Assembly: GCF_016925675.1 (NCBI RefSeq)
Contig: NZ_CP070506.1
Span: 3,408,501 to 3,472,500, forward strand
Length of the DNA stretch: 64,000 nt
Reading direction: 5' to 3'
Origin: Pseudomonas hygromyciniae
GTDB taxonomy: Bacteria > Pseudomonadota > Gammaproteobacteria > Pseudomonadales > Pseudomonadaceae
Part shown: positions 1 through 11,865 of the stretch, one piece after another
Layout of the letters: the number at the start of each line of letters is the position of its first letter
How positions within the stretch are numbered: position 1 is the stretch's first letter
Made by a program: the position numbers and the translations under genes
Notes under the pieces: model-generated
The model's input: the letters and a program-made list of their open reading frames with translations, nothing else
The model's database searches: none
Told to the model about the DNA's origin: nothing

Positions 1-523
1 CCTGGTGAACAACGCGGGCATCCAACATGTGGCGGCGGTGGAGGACTTCCCGGTGGAGCGCTGGGACTCGATCATCGCGATCAACCTTTCATCGGTGTTC
101 CACAGCACGCGCCTGAGCCTGCCGGGCATGAAGGCCAAGGGCTGGGGGCGGATCGTCAATATCGCCTCGGTGCACGGCCAGGTCGGCTCGGTGGGCAAGG
201 CGGCCTATGTGGCGGCCAAGCATGGGGTGATCGGCCTGACCAAAGTGGTCGGCCTGGAAACCGCCACCAGCAACGTGACCTGCAACGCCATTTGCCCCGG
301 TTGGGTGCTGACGCCGCTGGTGCAAAAGCAAATCGATGATCGCATCGCCGCAGGCGTTGACCCGCAACAGGCCCAGCATGATCTGCTGGCTGAAAAGCAG
401 CCGTCCCTGGAGTTCGTGACCCCACCCCAACTGGGCGAGCTGGTCCTGTTCCTCTGCAGCGAAGCCGGCAGCCAGGTGCGTGGCGCGGCGTGGAATATCG
501 ATGGAGGTTGGCTGGCCCAATAA
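1..523 (+). CDS. hbdH: D-3-hydroxybutyrate dehydrogenase (SDR), 5' truncated by window edge
   Basis: Short-chain dehydrogenase expected to oxidise D-3-hydroxybutyrate to acetoacetate with NAD+ in the cytoplasm. The open frame runs from the window edge, so the N-terminal Rossmann glycine motif is missing. What remains starts at the NNAG motif and holds the catalytic region (IASVHG, then YVAAKHG giving the YxxxK pair) and the C-terminal end RGAAWNIDGGWLAQ, which is typical of 3-hydroxybutyrate dehydrogenases. The next gene downstream is acetoacetyl-CoA synthetase, which would use the acetoacetate product; this supports the substrate assignment. A REP doublet separates the two. Another SDR specificity is possible but less likely. 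Confidence 0.85.
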   Translation, partial: LVNNAGIQHVAAVEDFPVERWDSIIAINLSSVFHSTRLSLPGMKAKGWGRIVNIASVHGQVGSVGKAAYVAAKHGVIGLTKVVGLETATSNVTCNAICPGWVLTPLVQKQIDDRIAAGVDPQQAQHDLLAEKQPSLEFVTPPQLGELVLFLCSEAGSQVRGAAWNIDGGWLAQ

Positions 524-552
524 CTCCACCCTGCGAACAACGCAGAACCAAA

Positions 553-640
553 TGTGGGAGCGGGCTTGCTCGCGAAAGCAGGGTGTCAGTCAACCTATTC
601 ATTGCTGAACCAGCGCTTTCGCGAGCAAGCCCGCTCCCAC
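553..640. repeat. REP doublet (inverted REP pair)
   Basis: Two REP cores face each other (TGTGGGAGCGGGCTTGCTCG and its reverse complement) around a loop of about 45 bases. It lies between the hydroxybutyrate dehydrogenase gene and the acetoacetyl-CoA synthetase gene and could fold as a long hairpin in the intercistronic RNA. Same family as the elements at 8917, 17371, 19417 and 49954. Confidence 0.9.
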
Positions 641-692
641 CTTGGGATCTTTGCAGTGTCAAACATCTGCGACAAGAACAAGAGACGAGCCT

Positions 693-2645
<1,953 letters not shown>

Positions 2646-2687
2646 AAGATGAAAGGTTTCAGCGTCATTGCACTCATTTGAAGATAA

Positions 2688-2717
2688 ACCCCTCAAGCAT
2701 GCTATTTTTCGAGGGGT
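2688..2717. terminator. weak inverted repeat, possible terminator
   Basis: ACCCCTC and GAGGGGT form a 7-bp stem around a 16-base loop just after the acetoacetyl-CoA synthetase stop. There is no U-tract after the stem, so this is only a tentative transcript end. Confidence 0.25.
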
Positions 2718-2788
2718 AGTCAGCCGTTTCCGCACCACGGAATATTCGGTTCAAGGCATTCTTCAAGCGTTACACGCAGGACACTTAC

Positions 2789-5338
2789 ATGAACGGATCA
2801 TCCACCGGCAGCGAGGCCGCGGCGCTCATCGCGCGGCTGGACTGGGCCACAAGCCCCCTCGGTGATGCCAGCCACTGGCCGCAAAGCCTGCGCACGGCAA
2901 TCGATATCGTCATCCACTCACCGATGCCGATGCTGTTGCTGTGGGGTGACGAACTCACGCAAATCTATAACGATGGCTTCGCCCTGCTGACTGGCAACAA
3001 GCATCCCCAGGCCTTCGGCCAGCCGACACACGCGGTCTGGCCGGAGCTGCAACACTTCACCGCGCCGATCTACAGCGCCGTATTGACCGGCCAGGTGCGC
3101 ACCTTCAGCGAGCAGCGTTTTGTCCTGCAGCGCAACCACCGCGATACGGAAATCTGGCTGGACCTGACCTACAGCCCGATCCGCGACGAGCGTGGCCGAG
3201 TTGCCGGAATCCTGGTGACCGCCATTGAAACCAACGAACGCCGGCAACTGGCCCAGGAGCTGCAGCAACGTTCCGAAGCCAGCCTCAAGGCCCAGCACAA
3301 CACCGAGCAACGCTTGCAACTGGCCTTGGCCGCTACCGACGCGGTGGGCACCTGGGACTGGGATATCAGCGAAGACCGCTTTATCGCCGACAGCCATTTT
3401 GCCCTGTTGCACGGGGTCGATCCGGTTCACGCCCACCAACTGCCCATCAGCGATTACCTGCAAGGCGTGCACCCGGAAGACCGTGGCATGGTGGCCCGCA
3501 GCATCAAGCATTGCATTACCCATGGCAGCGAATACGCCGAGGAATATCGCCTGCTCCAGGCCGACGGCCAGCTGCGCTGGGTGTTTGCCCGTGGCCGCTG
3601 CTACAAGGATCACCATGGCCGACCGACGCGATTCCTCGGCGCGGCCCTGGACCTGACCGAGCGCAAGCACACCGAGCAAGCCCTGCGCCAGAGCCAGACC
3701 GAGCTGCAACTGATCATCAACGCCATGCCGGTGCTGATCGGCTATGTCGACCACGAAGAGCGCTTTCGCCTGAACAACAGCGCCTACCTCGACTGGTATG
3801 GCCTGACCCCGCAAGAGCTGTATGGCAAGACCATCCGCGAAGTGATCGGCAACGAGGTGTATGCCGGGCGCGCCGATAAAATCGCCGCCGCGCTCAAGGG
3901 CAAGGCCTGCAGCTTCGTCACCATCTCTCCCCATCACGATGGCCGGCCCCGGCATGCGCTGATGAAGTACCTGCCGCGCTTCAGTGCCGATGGCTCGGTC
4001 AATGGCTTCTACATTTTTGTGATCGATGAAACCGAACGCAAACTCACTGAAGAAGCCCTGCGCCACCTCAACGATAACCTCGAAGAGCGTGTGGCCCAAC
4101 GCACCCAGGCCCTGGCCGAGGCCAACCAGCGCCTGCAAAACGAGATGTTCGAGCGCGAGCGCGCCGAAGATGCGCTGCGTCATGCACAAAAAATGGAAGC
4201 GGTCGGCCAGCTTACCGGCGGTATCGCCCATGACTTCAACAATATGCTCACCGGCATCATCGGCAGCCTGGACCTGATGCAACGCTACATCGCGGCCGGG
4301 CGCAGCGATGAGATCGGGCGCTTCACCGATGCCGCCGTGTCCTCGGCCCATCGTGCGGCCGCCCTGACCCATCGCCTGCTGGCCTTCTCCCGCCGCCAGT
4401 CCCTGGACCGCCGGCCCCTGGACCCGAACCAGTTGGTCACGTCCCTGGAAGAGCTGTTCCGGCGTACCAAAGGTGCCCATATCGAGCTCAAGGTGCAGTT
4501 GGGCAACGATATCTGGCCGGTGAACACCGACGCCAGCCAACTGGAAAACGCCCTGCTCAACCTGGTGATCAACGCCCGCGACGCCATGCCCGATGGCGGG
4601 CAACTGAGCATCGAGACGGCCAACAGCTACCTCGACGGCACCGACATCACCACCCTGGAACCGGTCAAGGCCGGCGACTACGTGATGCTCGGCGTATGCG
4701 ACAACGGCGCCGGCATGACCCCGAAGATCCTGGCCAAGGCCTTCGATCCGTTCTTCACCACCAAACCCATCGGCCAGGGCACCGGCCTTGGGTTGTCGAT
4801 GATTTATGGTTTTGCCCAGCAATCCGGCGGCCACGTCACCATCCACAGCGAGCCGGGCCGAGGCACCTGCGTGCGCCTGTACCTGCCGCGCCTGCACGGC
4901 ACCGCACTGGAAAAACCCCAGCCCCAGAGCCCGATGGAAGCTCCGGTGGCGCGCGATGGCGAAGCCGTGGTGGTGGTCGAGGACGATGCGGCGGTGCGCA
5001 TGCTGGTGGTCAATCTGCTCGATGAATTGGGCTACACCGCGCACCAGGCTGCTGACGCACGCACGGCGCTGCCGTTACTCGAATCTGACCTGCGGGTGGA
5101 CTTGCTGATCACCGATGTCGGCCTGCCGGGCATGAACGGTCGGCAACTGGCGGAAATCGCCCGCCAGCATCGCCCCGAGCTCAAAGTGCTGTTCATGACC
5201 GGTTATGCGGAAACGGCCACCGAACGCCAAGGCTTTCTGGAGGACGGTATGGACATGGTGGCCAAGCCTTTTTCCATCGATCTACTGGCCACAAAAATCC
5301 GCAGCATGATCGGCGTCAAAGGCCAAGTTGATGCATAA
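2789..5338 (+). CDS. hybrid sensor histidine kinase with PAS domains and C-terminal receiver
   Basis: 849-residue cytoplasmic two-component protein with no signal peptide or clear membrane helix. Three PAS-like regions occupy about residues 40-150, 175-290 and 305-415, followed by a coiled region (about 425-465). The H-box [11 protein letters not shown] places the phosphorylated histidine at about residue 481. An N-box (LVINARDAM, about 592-600) and G-boxes ([15 protein letters not shown]) complete the ATPase. A receiver domain follows, with the phosphoacceptor aspartate in LITDVGLPG (about D776) and the conserved lysine in AKPF. No separate response regulator gene adjoins it. A second protein of the same class lies at 30891-33008. 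The sensed signal cannot be read from the sequence. Confidence 0.85.
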   Translation: MNGSSTGSEAAALIARLDWATSPLGDASHWPQSLRTAIDIVIHSPMPMLLLWGDELTQIYNDGFALLTGNKHPQAFGQPTHAVWPELQHFTAPIYSAVLTGQVRTFSEQRFVLQRNHRDTEIWLDLTYSPIRDERGRVAGILVTAIETNERRQLAQELQQRSEASLKAQHNTEQRLQLALAATDAVGTWDWDISEDRFIADSHFALLHGVDPVHAHQLPISDYLQGVHPEDRGMVARSIKHCITHGSEYAEEYRLLQADGQLRWVFARGRCYKDHHGRPTRFLGAALDLTERKHTEQALRQSQTELQLIINAMPVLIGYVDHEERFRLNNSAYLDWYGLTPQELYGKTIREVIGNEVYAGRADKIAAALKGKACSFVTISPHHDGRPRHALMKYLPRFSADGSVNGFYIFVIDETERKLTEEALRHLNDNLEERVAQRTQALAEANQRLQNEMFERERAEDALRHAQKMEAVGQLTGGIAHDFNNMLTGIIGSLDLMQRYIAAGRSDEIGRFTDAAVSSAHRAAALTHRLLAFSRRQSLDRRPLDPNQLVTSLEELFRRTKGAHIELKVQLGNDIWPVNTDASQLENALLNLVINARDAMPDGGQLSIETANSYLDGTDITTLEPVKAGDYVMLGVCDNGAGMTPKILAKAFDPFFTTKPIGQGTGLGLSMIYGFAQQSGGHVTIHSEPGRGTCVRLYLPRLHGTALEKPQPQSPMEAPVARDGEAVVVVEDDAAVRMLVVNLLDELGYTAHQAADARTALPLLESDLRVDLLITDVGLPGMNGRQLAEIARQHRPELKVLFMTGYAETATERQGFLEDGMDMVAKPFSIDLLATKIRSMIGVKGQVDA

Positions 5339-5379
5339 TCCCGCGCCTTCAAGCCCGACCGTTGCAAGGTAACTGCCCG

Positions 5380-5655
5380 ATGAAAGCCCAAGCCCGCCAT
5401 ATCCTGGTCAAGACCAGCGAGGAAGCCGAACAGCTCAAGCAGCGTATTGCCAAGGGCGAAGCCTTTGATGTGCTGGCCAAGAAATTCTCCACCTGCCCGT
5501 CCGGCAAGCGCGGCGGCGACCTCGGGGAAGTGCGCCCGGGGCAAATGGTTGGAGTGATCGATGCGGTGATTTTCAAGAAACCCCTGCGGGTGGTGCACGG
5601 GCCGATCAAGAGCAAGTTTGGTTATCACCTGGTGCAGGTGTTCTACCGCGATTGA
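5380..5655 (+). CDS. ppiC: parvulin-type peptidyl-prolyl cis-trans isomerase
   Basis: 91-residue stand-alone parvulin domain, expected to catalyse cis-trans isomerisation of prolyl bonds in the cytoplasm. ARHILVK at the N terminus, FSTCPSGKRGGDLGEV in the middle and the FGYHLVQV ending match small PpiC proteins, which are usually 90-95 residues long. The ATG at 5380 was chosen over the one at 5362 because MKAQARHILV is the normal family start. It lies 41 bases after the hybrid kinase gene on the same strand and could be read through from it. A long palindromic repeat follows the stop. Confidence 0.92.
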   Translation: MKAQARHILVKTSEEAEQLKQRIAKGEAFDVLAKKFSTCPSGKRGGDLGEVRPGQMVGVIDAVIFKKPLRVVHGPIKSKFGYHLVQVFYRD

Positions 5656-5678
5656 CGAACTCAGTGGCAAGCAACCAT

Positions 5679-5813
5679 TGTGGCGAGGGGGCTCGTCCCC
5701 CGTTGGGCTGCGCAGCAGCCCCAGTCAGCCTCACCTCGGCCTTTCAGACACACCGAGGTGACCGGTTTTAGGGCTGCTTCGCAGCCCACCGGGGGACAAG
5801 CCCCCTCGCCACA
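5679..5813. repeat. long palindromic REP-like element, single copy
   Basis: An outer inverted pair (TGTGGCGAGGGGGCTCGTCC against GGACAAGCCCCCTCGCCACA) encloses two small hairpins (GGGCTGCGCAGCAGCCC and GGGCTGCTTCGCAGCCC). It belongs to the same family as the units of the tandem array at 33086-34730 but lacks their roughly 40-bp linker. It sits between the convergent parvulin and kdgK-like genes. Confidence 0.8.
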
Positions 5814-5823
5814 GCAAGCCCCA

Positions 5824-6742
5824 TCAGCACGACACGTTCAGGGGAATCAGCGCGCCCGCCACCTGAATAACCCGGCTCGCCAGCCAATGCGCAGCCAAGG
5901 CCGCCTCTTGCGGCGAACCACCCCTGAGCCTGCTGGCCAGATACGCCGCACTAAACGAATCCCCCCGCCGCCGTGGTGTCCACCACCTTTTCGACCACTA
6001 CCGCCGGCACTGCAAAACGCTCGCCGCCCTGGCGAATCAGACAGTCGTGCGCCCCGCGCTTGAGCACCACTTCGCCGATCTGCGGATAGGCCGCGAATAC
6101 CTGCTCGCTGTCGGCATAGCCAAACAAGGCGCGCTCGTCATCCTCGGTGAGCAAGGCCATATCCACCTGTTCCAGCACCTGCTGATAGGCCTCGCGGGCG
6201 GCTTCGACACTGGCCCACAGACGCGGGCGGTAGTTGTTGTCGAACACCACCCGGGCGCCACGCTGGCGGGCTTGCGTCAACACGTCCAGCAGACGTGCAC
6301 GCCCCACCGCGCCCAATACAGCCAGGGTGATCCCGCTGAAATACAGCACATCGTAGGTCGGCAAGGCGGCCAGGACCGGCTCAGCCCCTGGCGTGGTAAA
6401 GCAATCGCGCACCGCTGCTTCGTTGCGCCAGTAGAGGAATTTGCGCTCGCCATTGGCGTCGGTCTGGATGCAGTACAACCCCGGCAGGCGGCCCGGCAAG
6501 CGCTGGACCCGTTCCAGGCCAAGGCCTTCCTCGGCCCATTGCGCGCACATGGCATCGCTGAAGCTGTCATCGCCCAGGGCGGTAACGTAGTCCACCGTGC
6601 TGTTCGCGCCAAGTTCACGGCGCAAGTAGACGGCGGTGTTCAGGGTATCGCCACCGAAGCTCTGATGCAGGCTGCCGTCGGCGCGGTGTTGCAGTTCGAT
6701 CATGCATTCGCCGATCAGGGCGATGCGCGGGATTGGCTTCAT
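5824..6742 (-). pseudogene. kdgK: PfkB-family sugar kinase, 2-dehydro-3-deoxygluconokinase-like, frameshifted
   Basis: Ribokinase-family protein, expected to phosphorylate 2-keto-3-deoxygluconate or a similar sugar acid. The start at 6742 (MKPIPRIALIGECMIEL) follows a GGAG ribosome site. The FGGDTLNTAVYL substrate motif and the DNNYRPRLW segment are present. The frame breaks at the C-run 5961-5966: as written it ends AAGGFV-stop. Removing one C restores the anion-hole and catalytic motif AAGDSFSAAYLA and carries the frame to a TGA at 5824, giving a normal length of about 305 residues. A one-base sequencing error is more likely than decay. Last gene of a leftward operon with ridA-like, iclR and PLP-enzyme genes. 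Confidence 0.75.
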
Positions 6743-6769
6743 TTCACAGTTCTCCAAATACACCTCCAC

Positions 6770-6868
6770 TGTAGGAGCGAGCTTGCTCGCGAAAAACGCA
6801 AGATCGCCACGGGGTGTCAGACGACCAGCGTTATCGTTGACGATTTTCGCGAGCAAGCTCGCTCCTAC
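6770..6868. repeat. REP doublet
   Basis: Inverted pair TGTAGGAGCGAGCTTGCTCG and its complement around a loop of about 50 bases. It lies between the PLP-enzyme gene and the kdgK-like gene inside a leftward operon. Its GTAGGAGCGAG core is the second REP subtype of the window, also seen at 23855. Confidence 0.88.
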
Positions 6869-6880
6869 CGTGGCCGCAGC

Positions 6881-8089
6881 CTAGAAGCAGGTACGCAGCG
6901 ACTCGATCACCTGCAACTGCTCATCCACCAGGCACCCCACCTGCCACTTATCAAAGGTCAGGCACGGGTGCGAGGTGCCAAACGAGATGATGTCGCCAAT
7001 GCGCAACTCAACCCCCGCCGGCACGCTCATGAACGCATGCTGGTCCATCACCGCCGTGACCTTGCAACCCCTCACGTCATCGCCCACCGCCGGCAGCACG
7101 CCGGCCTTGTAGCGCTTGAGCGGCACCGGCAAGCCGGCGTCGTAGGCCACGTCACGCTTGCCCAGGGCGATGACCGCAAACCCAGGCTCCGGCAATGACT
7201 GCACATGGGCCCATACTTCCAGGGCCGGACGCAGGCCTTCGCTGAGGTCGCTGCGCCGCTCCAGCACGCAGCATTGCGCGTCCTTGTAGATGCCGTGGTC
7301 GTGGGCCACATAGCTGCCGGGCCGCAGTACGCTGAGGAAGCGCCCCTCGGCATTTTGCGCGGCAAAGGATTCGGCGATCAGGTCATACCACGCCGAACCC
7401 GAGGCGGTGATGATCGGCTGGCCAAGGTCGAAAGCACCGCTGTTCTGCATATCCACCGCCAGGCGCACCAGGGACGCGGCAAATGCGCGGATGCCGCTGA
7501 TGGCATGCTCGCCGTGGATCACCCCTTCGTAGCCTTCGATACCGGTGAGCGCCAGGGCCGGCTGGGCCTTGATCGCCCGCGCCAGGTCCAACACCTCCTG
7601 CTCGCTGCGGCAACCGCAACGGCCGCCGAGCACGCCGTATTCGATCATCACGTTCAGGCGCAGGCCACGGGCGGCGAAGAACGCGCCCAGGTCAGCCACG
7701 TTGTCCGGGTGGTCGACCATGCAATGGAAATCAAAATCAGGATCGGCCAACAGCTCGGCAATCAACGCCATGTTCGGCGCGCCCACCAACTGGTTGGCCA
7801 TCAACACCCGGCGCACGCCACCGGCATAGGCTGCGCGGGTCTGCACGGCGGTGGCCAGGGTGATGCCCCAGGCGCCTTGCGCCAACTGACGCTGGAACAG
7901 CGCCGGCATCATGCTGGTCTTGCCATGGGGCGCCAGTTGCGCGCCGCTTTTGCTGACGAAGTCCTGCATCCACTGAATATTGTGTTCCAGTGCAGCGCGA
8001 TGCAGCACCAGGGCGGGCAGGCTGACGTCGCGTACCAGGTGGGCACCGCTGGTGGCAGCACCCTTTTCAACGGCATTGAAGACCGGCAT
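6881..8089 (-). CDS. fold-III PLP enzyme, D-threonine aldolase / D-serine dehydratase-like (amino acid deaminase)
   Basis: 402-residue cytoplasmic protein with an alanine-racemase-like N-terminal barrel. The PLP lysine is expected at about residue 57 in LAPHGKTSM. The C-terminal half (DQHAFMSVPAG, SFGTSHPCLTFDKW) matches the metal-binding D-serine dehydratase-like domain. Family members cleave or deaminate D-amino or beta-hydroxy amino acids. A clear GGAG site precedes the ATG at 8089. It follows the iclR gene by 17 bases and is probably co-transcribed with the upstream RidA-like gene. RidA proteins hydrolyse reactive imines released by PLP deaminases, so that pairing makes biochemical sense. 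The exact substrate is unknown. Confidence 0.8.
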   Translation of the reverse strand: MPVFNAVEKGAATSGAHLVRDVSLPALVLHRAALEHNIQWMQDFVSKSGAQLAPHGKTSMMPALFQRQLAQGAWGITLATAVQTRAAYAGGVRRVLMANQLVGAPNMALIAELLADPDFDFHCMVDHPDNVADLGAFFAARGLRLNVMIEYGVLGGRCGCRSEQEVLDLARAIKAQPALALTGIEGYEGVIHGEHAISGIRAFAASLVRLAVDMQNSGAFDLGQPIITASGSAWYDLIAESFAAQNAEGRFLSVLRPGSYVAHDHGIYKDAQCCVLERRSDLSEGLRPALEVWAHVQSLPEPGFAVIALGKRDVAYDAGLPVPLKRYKAGVLPAVGDDVRGCKVTAVMDQHAFMSVPAGVELRIGDIISFGTSHPCLTFDKWQVGCLVDEQLQVIESLRTCF

Positions 8090-8106
8090 GGGATTACTCC
8101 GTTTGG

Positions 8107-8871
8107 CTATTCATTGATACGACGGGCCAGGTGGTTGGCGCTGTCGATCAGCACCCGGCGGTAGTCGTTGTAATGGTTCTGGGCGTCGGCCCGTGGGGCG
8201 ACGATGCACAGGGTCGCAATGGCGATGCCCTGGGCATCGCGCACCGGGGCGGCAAAGCAGTGGGTAAAGGTGTCGGCAACACTGTCGAAGGAAAAGAAAC
8301 CATCGAGGCTGGCCTGGCGGATCTGCCCGAGGAAGGTGTCCAGGGGCAGGCGCTGGCCATCCGGCAGGATGAAGTCATCGTGGTCGATCAGGTCGATGAT
8401 CTGCTGGTCGCTCAAATGCCCCAGCAGCAAGCGCCCGGAGGCGGTCCAGGGGATCGGTGCGTTTTCACCGATATCCGAAGAAATCCGGAAATGCCGCTCG
8501 CCCTCGCGCATCAGCGCCACCGTGTACTTGCGCCCGTTGAGCAGGCACATCTGCGCGGTCTCGCGGGTTTGGCTGACGATCGCCTGCAACGCGTGATCGG
8601 CCTCGCGAGTCAGGTCAAAATGGCGCAAGTGCGCCTGGCCGAGGAAGTACAGCTGGCGCCCCAGGTAGACGTGGCCGTCCTGGCCCACAGTTTCGAGAAT
8701 CCGCCGCTCCAGCAGGGAGGCAACCAGTTCGTAGACTGTGGATTTGGGGCTGCCGATGCCACTGGCAATATCGTTGGGGCGCAGGGGCTGGCCGACTTCC
8801 TTGAGAAAATCGAGGATATCGAACGCCCGGTCCAGGCCTTTTGCACGGCGCTTGATGGTGTCTTCGGTCAT
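8107..8871 (-). CDS. IclR-family transcriptional regulator
   Basis: 254-residue regulator. The winged helix-turn-helix lies at about residues 12-75 (LDRAFDILDFLKEVGQ, then IASGIGSPKSTVYELVASL) and an IclR effector domain follows. It sits in the middle of the leftward ridA-iclR-deaminase-kdgK set, so it most likely controls that operon in response to a sugar acid or amino acid. A palindrome upstream of the operon (9496-9513) is a candidate binding site. The start at 8871 (MTEDTIKRRAKGLDRA) gives the usual short N-terminal extension. Confidence 0.88.
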   Translation of the reverse strand: MTEDTIKRRAKGLDRAFDILDFLKEVGQPLRPNDIASGIGSPKSTVYELVASLLERRILETVGQDGHVYLGRQLYFLGQAHLRHFDLTREADHALQAIVSQTRETAQMCLLNGRKYTVALMREGERHFRISSDIGENAPIPWTASGRLLLGHLSDQQIIDLIDHDDFILPDGQRLPLDTFLGQIRQASLDGFFSFDSVADTFTHCFAAPVRDAQGIAIATLCIVAPRADAQNHYNDYRRVLIDSANHLARRINE

Positions 8872-8916
8872 GGTGGTCTTCGGTCCGGGAAATCATAGGA
8901 CTTGCGCACAATCCCC

Positions 8917-9005
8917 TGTGGGAGCGGGCTTGCTCGCGAAAGCGCAGTATCAGTCGCTAAATAATTGACTGACCCACCGTTTTCGCGAGCAAGCCCGCTC
9001 CCACA
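8917..9005. repeat. REP doublet
   Basis: Inverted REP pair of the GTGGGAGCGGGCTTGCTCGC type between the ridA-like and iclR genes. The loop carries GACTGACCCACC, also found in the doublets at 17371 and 19417. Confidence 0.9.
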
Positions 9006-9038
9006 TTTTGAATTGCATGCGGTCGGGAGATCAGGCAT

Positions 9039-9429
9039 TCAGCCTTTTTTTTTGTAGGCCACGCAATCGATCTCGACCTTGCAATCAACCATCATATTCG
9101 CCTGCACACAGGCCCGTGCCGGGGCGTGTTCAGGAGTGAAGTATTCACCGAAGACTTTGTTGAAACTCCAGAAATCCCGTGGGTCTTCCAGCCATACGCC
9201 CACCCGGACCACGTCTTTAAGCTCGTAACCGGCCTCTTCAAGGATTGCCACCACGTTCTTCATGGTCTGGTGGGTCTGCTCGACAATCCCGCCATTGATG
9301 ATCTCACCGTCCACCGCCGGCACCTGCCCCCGACACGTACAGCCAGCCATCCGCCTCCACTGCACGGGCGAATGGGCGGGGCTGGCCACCGCCGGCGGTG
9401 CTGCCGGCGCCGTAACGAGTAATGCTCAT
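9039..9429 (-). pseudogene. RidA/YjgF family imine deaminase, frameshifted
   Basis: RidA-type proteins are small cytoplasmic trimers that hydrolyse enamine/imine intermediates. From the ATG at 9429 the frame reads MSITRYGAGSTAGGG and on to DGWLYVSG, then breaks. Dropping one base from the C-run at 9327-9331 joins it to GQVPAVDGEIINGG and the conserved C-terminal part (VRVGVWLEDPRDF, ARACVQANMMVDCKVEID). That gives about 129 residues, the normal family length. The break looks like a homopolymer error, not decay. First gene of the leftward operon that ends with kdgK. Confidence 0.75.
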
Positions 9430-9495
9430 AAAATTGCTCCTTGATTTAAAACGGATATTTTTCAGGAATTGCGCCAGGCGTCGCGGAAGCCGATT

Positions 9496-9513
9496 ATTCC
9501 GCTATAACGGAAT
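9496..9513. promoter_or_regulatory. candidate operator, palindrome upstream of the ridA-iclR operon
   Basis: ATTCCG-CTATAA-CGGAAT is an 18-bp inverted repeat 67 bases upstream of the ridA-like start. A further CGGAAT half-site lies at about 9528. IclR-family proteins bind short palindromes in their own promoters, so this is a reasonable IclR site, but that is inferred from position only. The rest of the roughly 350-base gap (9430-9777) shows AT-rich promoter-like sequence and no gene. Confidence 0.45.
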
Positions 9514-9777
9514 GCGGTATGTAACAACGGAATAAGCAGCAGAAAGTGTGCCACAGCCAGCTCCAGAAAAATATTCAAGCGTTAAAGTCGTTTTAAATCA
9601 TGCACATAAGAAATCGCCAAGCCACCGACACCCCGCCCACGACGACTCGCGCACTGCTACCGTGAGCCCCAATCCGTTGCGATCCGACACATTGGGGTGC
9701 GCTACCTGTGAATTCTGACAGTAGACCGCCCGCCCCACCCGGCTTAGGGTTTGGCCACGGACCTGAAGGAGATTGTC

Positions 9778-10140
9778 ATGGGACTGATCAACACAGTGAT
9801 CGATGACGCGGATGCGTATAGACGAGCGCTGCAGACACAGCGCACGGTGTTCATGCTCTTTGTATCGCCCCAGTGCCCGGCATGCGGTGCGGCCAAGCCA
9901 CTGTTCAGTAAAGTGGCCAGCCGCTATCGCCGCCAGGCAGCCCTTTATGTGCTCGATACCACCCAGACGCCTCGGCATCCCGACGTCACCGGCACACCGA
10001 CGCTGCTGATACTGAAAAACGGCAGGCTGGTCGAAACACTCAAAGGGTTCGGCCCCTGGGAAACCCAGGAGCAGACCCTGAAGAAAACCTTCGAGCGGCA
10101 CACCCGTGGTGTGCCGACCAAAAGGGCCAGGCCCCGTTAA
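9778..10140 (+). CDS. thioredoxin-fold protein with CPAC motif
   Basis: 120-residue thioredoxin-like protein. A redox-type CPAC motif lies at about residues 33-36 ([13 protein letters not shown]) and a cis-proline loop reads TGTPTLLIL. There is no signal peptide, so it should be cytoplasmic. The start at 9778 was chosen because GAAGGAG sits 7 bases upstream; the longer open frame from 9751 would include that ribosome site. The dipeptide between the cysteines (PA) differs from thioredoxin (GP). The C-terminal tail is basic. Its stop overlaps that of the convergent TerC-CBS gene by four bases. Confidence 0.8.
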   Translation: MGLINTVIDDADAYRRALQTQRTVFMLFVSPQCPACGAAKPLFSKVASRYRRQAALYVLDTTQTPRHPDVTGTPTLLILKNGRLVETLKGFGPWETQEQTLKKTFERHTRGVPTKRARPR

Positions 10141-11699
10141 CCCACGGCGACAGGAGTCAGCAACACCTGCGTCACCCGCCGCTCCTCCACCGCTGCCACG
10201 GTCAGGCGCCAGCCTGCGTACTCCAGGCTGTCGCCCACCACCGGCAGGCGATCCAACAGGCTCATGACCAGGCCGGCGAGGGTCTGGTAATCCTCGGTGG
10301 CCATCGCCTGGAAACCGGTGCGCTGGCGGATCAGGTTCAGGTTCAACGCGCCATTGGCGCGGTAACCGCCCTGCTCTTCGACGATATCCGGACCTTCCAC
10401 TTCACTGGCATCCGGCAACTCACCGGCGATGGACTCAAGAATGTCGGTCATGCTCAACACCCCCATGAAGTCGCCGAACTCGTTGATCACGAAGGCAATG
10501 TGCGTCGACTCCTGGCGCATCTGTTCCAGAGCGTTGAGGATCGAGAAGCTGTCGAGCAGGTTGATCGCTCGTCGCGCCAGGTGTTCCAGGTTCGGCTCAT
10601 TGCCGGCCAGGTACTCCTTGAGCAGCTCCTTCTTATGCACGAAGCCCAAAGGCTCATCCACCGCACCGTTGCGAATCAGCGGTAAGCGCGAGTAGGACGA
10701 GTGCATCAGCTTCAGGCGAATCGTCTCCGCGTCGTCGGCCAAGTCGATGTAGTCGACATTCGCCCGCGGGGTCATCAAGGTGCGGATCGGCCGTTCGGCC
10801 AACTGCAACACGCCGCTGATCATGATCCGTTCGCGACGGTCGAACAGCGGGCCTTGAGGGTTATCGCCGCCATCGAGCAGGTCGGTAACGTCTTCACCCA
10901 CTTCTTCCACCGCCAGGCTGCGACCACCCAGCAGGCGCATGACCGCATGGGCCGTACGCTCACGGATCGGCCGCAGGCCTTGCGCCGACTTCTTGCGGCG
11001 CGCCCGGGCGATCTGGTTAAACACCTCGATCAGGATCGAGAAACCGATGGCCGCGTACAGGTAGCCTTTGGGGATATGGAAGCCCAGGCCTTCGGCAGTC
11101 AGGGCAAAACCGATCATCATCAAGAAGCCCAGGCACAGCATGATCACCGTCGGGTGCGCGTTGACGAAGCGGGTCAGCGGCTTGCTGGCCACGATCATTA
11201 CGCCGATGGACACGATCACCGCGATCATCATCACCGCCAGTTCATCCACCATGCCGACCGCAGTAATCACCGCGTCGAGGGAGAACACCGCGTCCAGCAC
11301 CACGATCTGCGCCACGATCGGCCAGAACATCGCGTAGGCCGCATTGCCGGTGCGTTCGGTGACATGCCCTTCGAGCCGCTCATGCAATTCCATGGTGGCC
11401 TTGAACAACAGGAACACACCACCAAACAACATGATCAGGTCACGTCCGGAGAAGCTCTTGTCGAACACCTCGAACAACGGCTGGGTCAAGGTGACCAACC
11501 AGGAAATACTCGCCAACAAGCCCAGGCGCATGATCAGCGCCAGGGACAGACCAATCAACCGCGCACGGTCACGCTGCTCCGGTGGCAGCTTGTCCGCCAG
11601 GATCGCGATAAACACCAGGTTGTCGATGCCCAATACCAGTTCCAGCACAATCAAGGTCAACAGGCCGAGCCAGGCCGTTGGATCCGCTAACCATTCCAT
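10137..11699 (-). CDS. TerC-family membrane protein with CBS pair and CorC/HlyC domain
   Basis: 520-residue inner-membrane protein. The N-terminal 235 residues form a TerC module of about seven helices; [20 protein letters not shown] holds the conserved acidic residue and GIDN motif. A CBS pair covers about residues 290-420, and a CorC/HlyC transporter-associated domain covers about 435-515. This architecture matches YoaE/YegH-type proteins, which are linked to metal-ion homeostasis or efflux but are poorly characterised. It has a leader of more than 150 bases containing a small open frame (11728-11865). Confidence 0.85.
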   Translation of the reverse strand: MEWLADPTAWLGLLTLIVLELVLGIDNLVFIAILADKLPPEQRDRARLIGLSLALIMRLGLLASISWLVTLTQPLFEVFDKSFSGRDLIMLFGGVFLLFKATMELHERLEGHVTERTGNAAYAMFWPIVAQIVVLDAVFSLDAVITAVGMVDELAVMMIAVIVSIGVMIVASKPLTRFVNAHPTVIMLCLGFLMMIGFALTAEGLGFHIPKGYLYAAIGFSILIEVFNQIARARRKKSAQGLRPIRERTAHAVMRLLGGRSLAVEEVGEDVTDLLDGGDNPQGPLFDRRERIMISGVLQLAERPIRTLMTPRANVDYIDLADDAETIRLKLMHSSYSRLPLIRNGAVDEPLGFVHKKELLKEYLAGNEPNLEHLARRAINLLDSFSILNALEQMRQESTHIAFVINEFGDFMGVLSMTDILESIAGELPDASEVEGPDIVEEQGGYRANGALNLNLIRQRTGFQAMATEDYQTLAGLVMSLLDRLPVVGDSLEYAGWRLTVAAVEERRVTQVLLTPVAVG

Positions 11700-11727
11700 A
11701 TAGAAGTCTCTGTCTCTTTATTGATGT

Positions 11728-11865
11728 TCAGAATGCCGGGCACAGCAAAGTGCGGTCAGATGACCGGGAGTAGGTTAGCAGTCTAAATTCGGGATGTTTC
11801 AGCGGGAACAGCGACAGTTGCGGTCTTGGGGAAAGACGACTGGGGGGCTCCGAGAGGGTGTTCAT
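11728..11865 (-). CDS. possible 45-residue upstream ORF in the leader of the TerC-CBS gene
   Basis: An ATG at 11865 with AGGA six bases upstream opens a 45-codon frame that stops 28 bases before the TerC-CBS start. The peptide is rich in Pro, Ser and Arg (SEPPSRLSPRPQLSLFPL) and resembles no family I know. It could be a leader peptide that controls the downstream gene, a small protein, or chance. The rest of the 330-base gap up to 12030 holds only a short inverted repeat at 11971. Confidence 0.3.
   Translation of the reverse strand: MNTLSEPPSRLSPRPQLSLFPLKHPEFRLLTYSRSSDRTLLCPAF

Noticed and set aside
2918..5044. 708-codon open frame antisense to the hybrid kinase
   Set aside because: High-GC shadow of a well-conserved gene; composition (many His, Gln, Gly) and lack of any family motif are typical of antisense frames.
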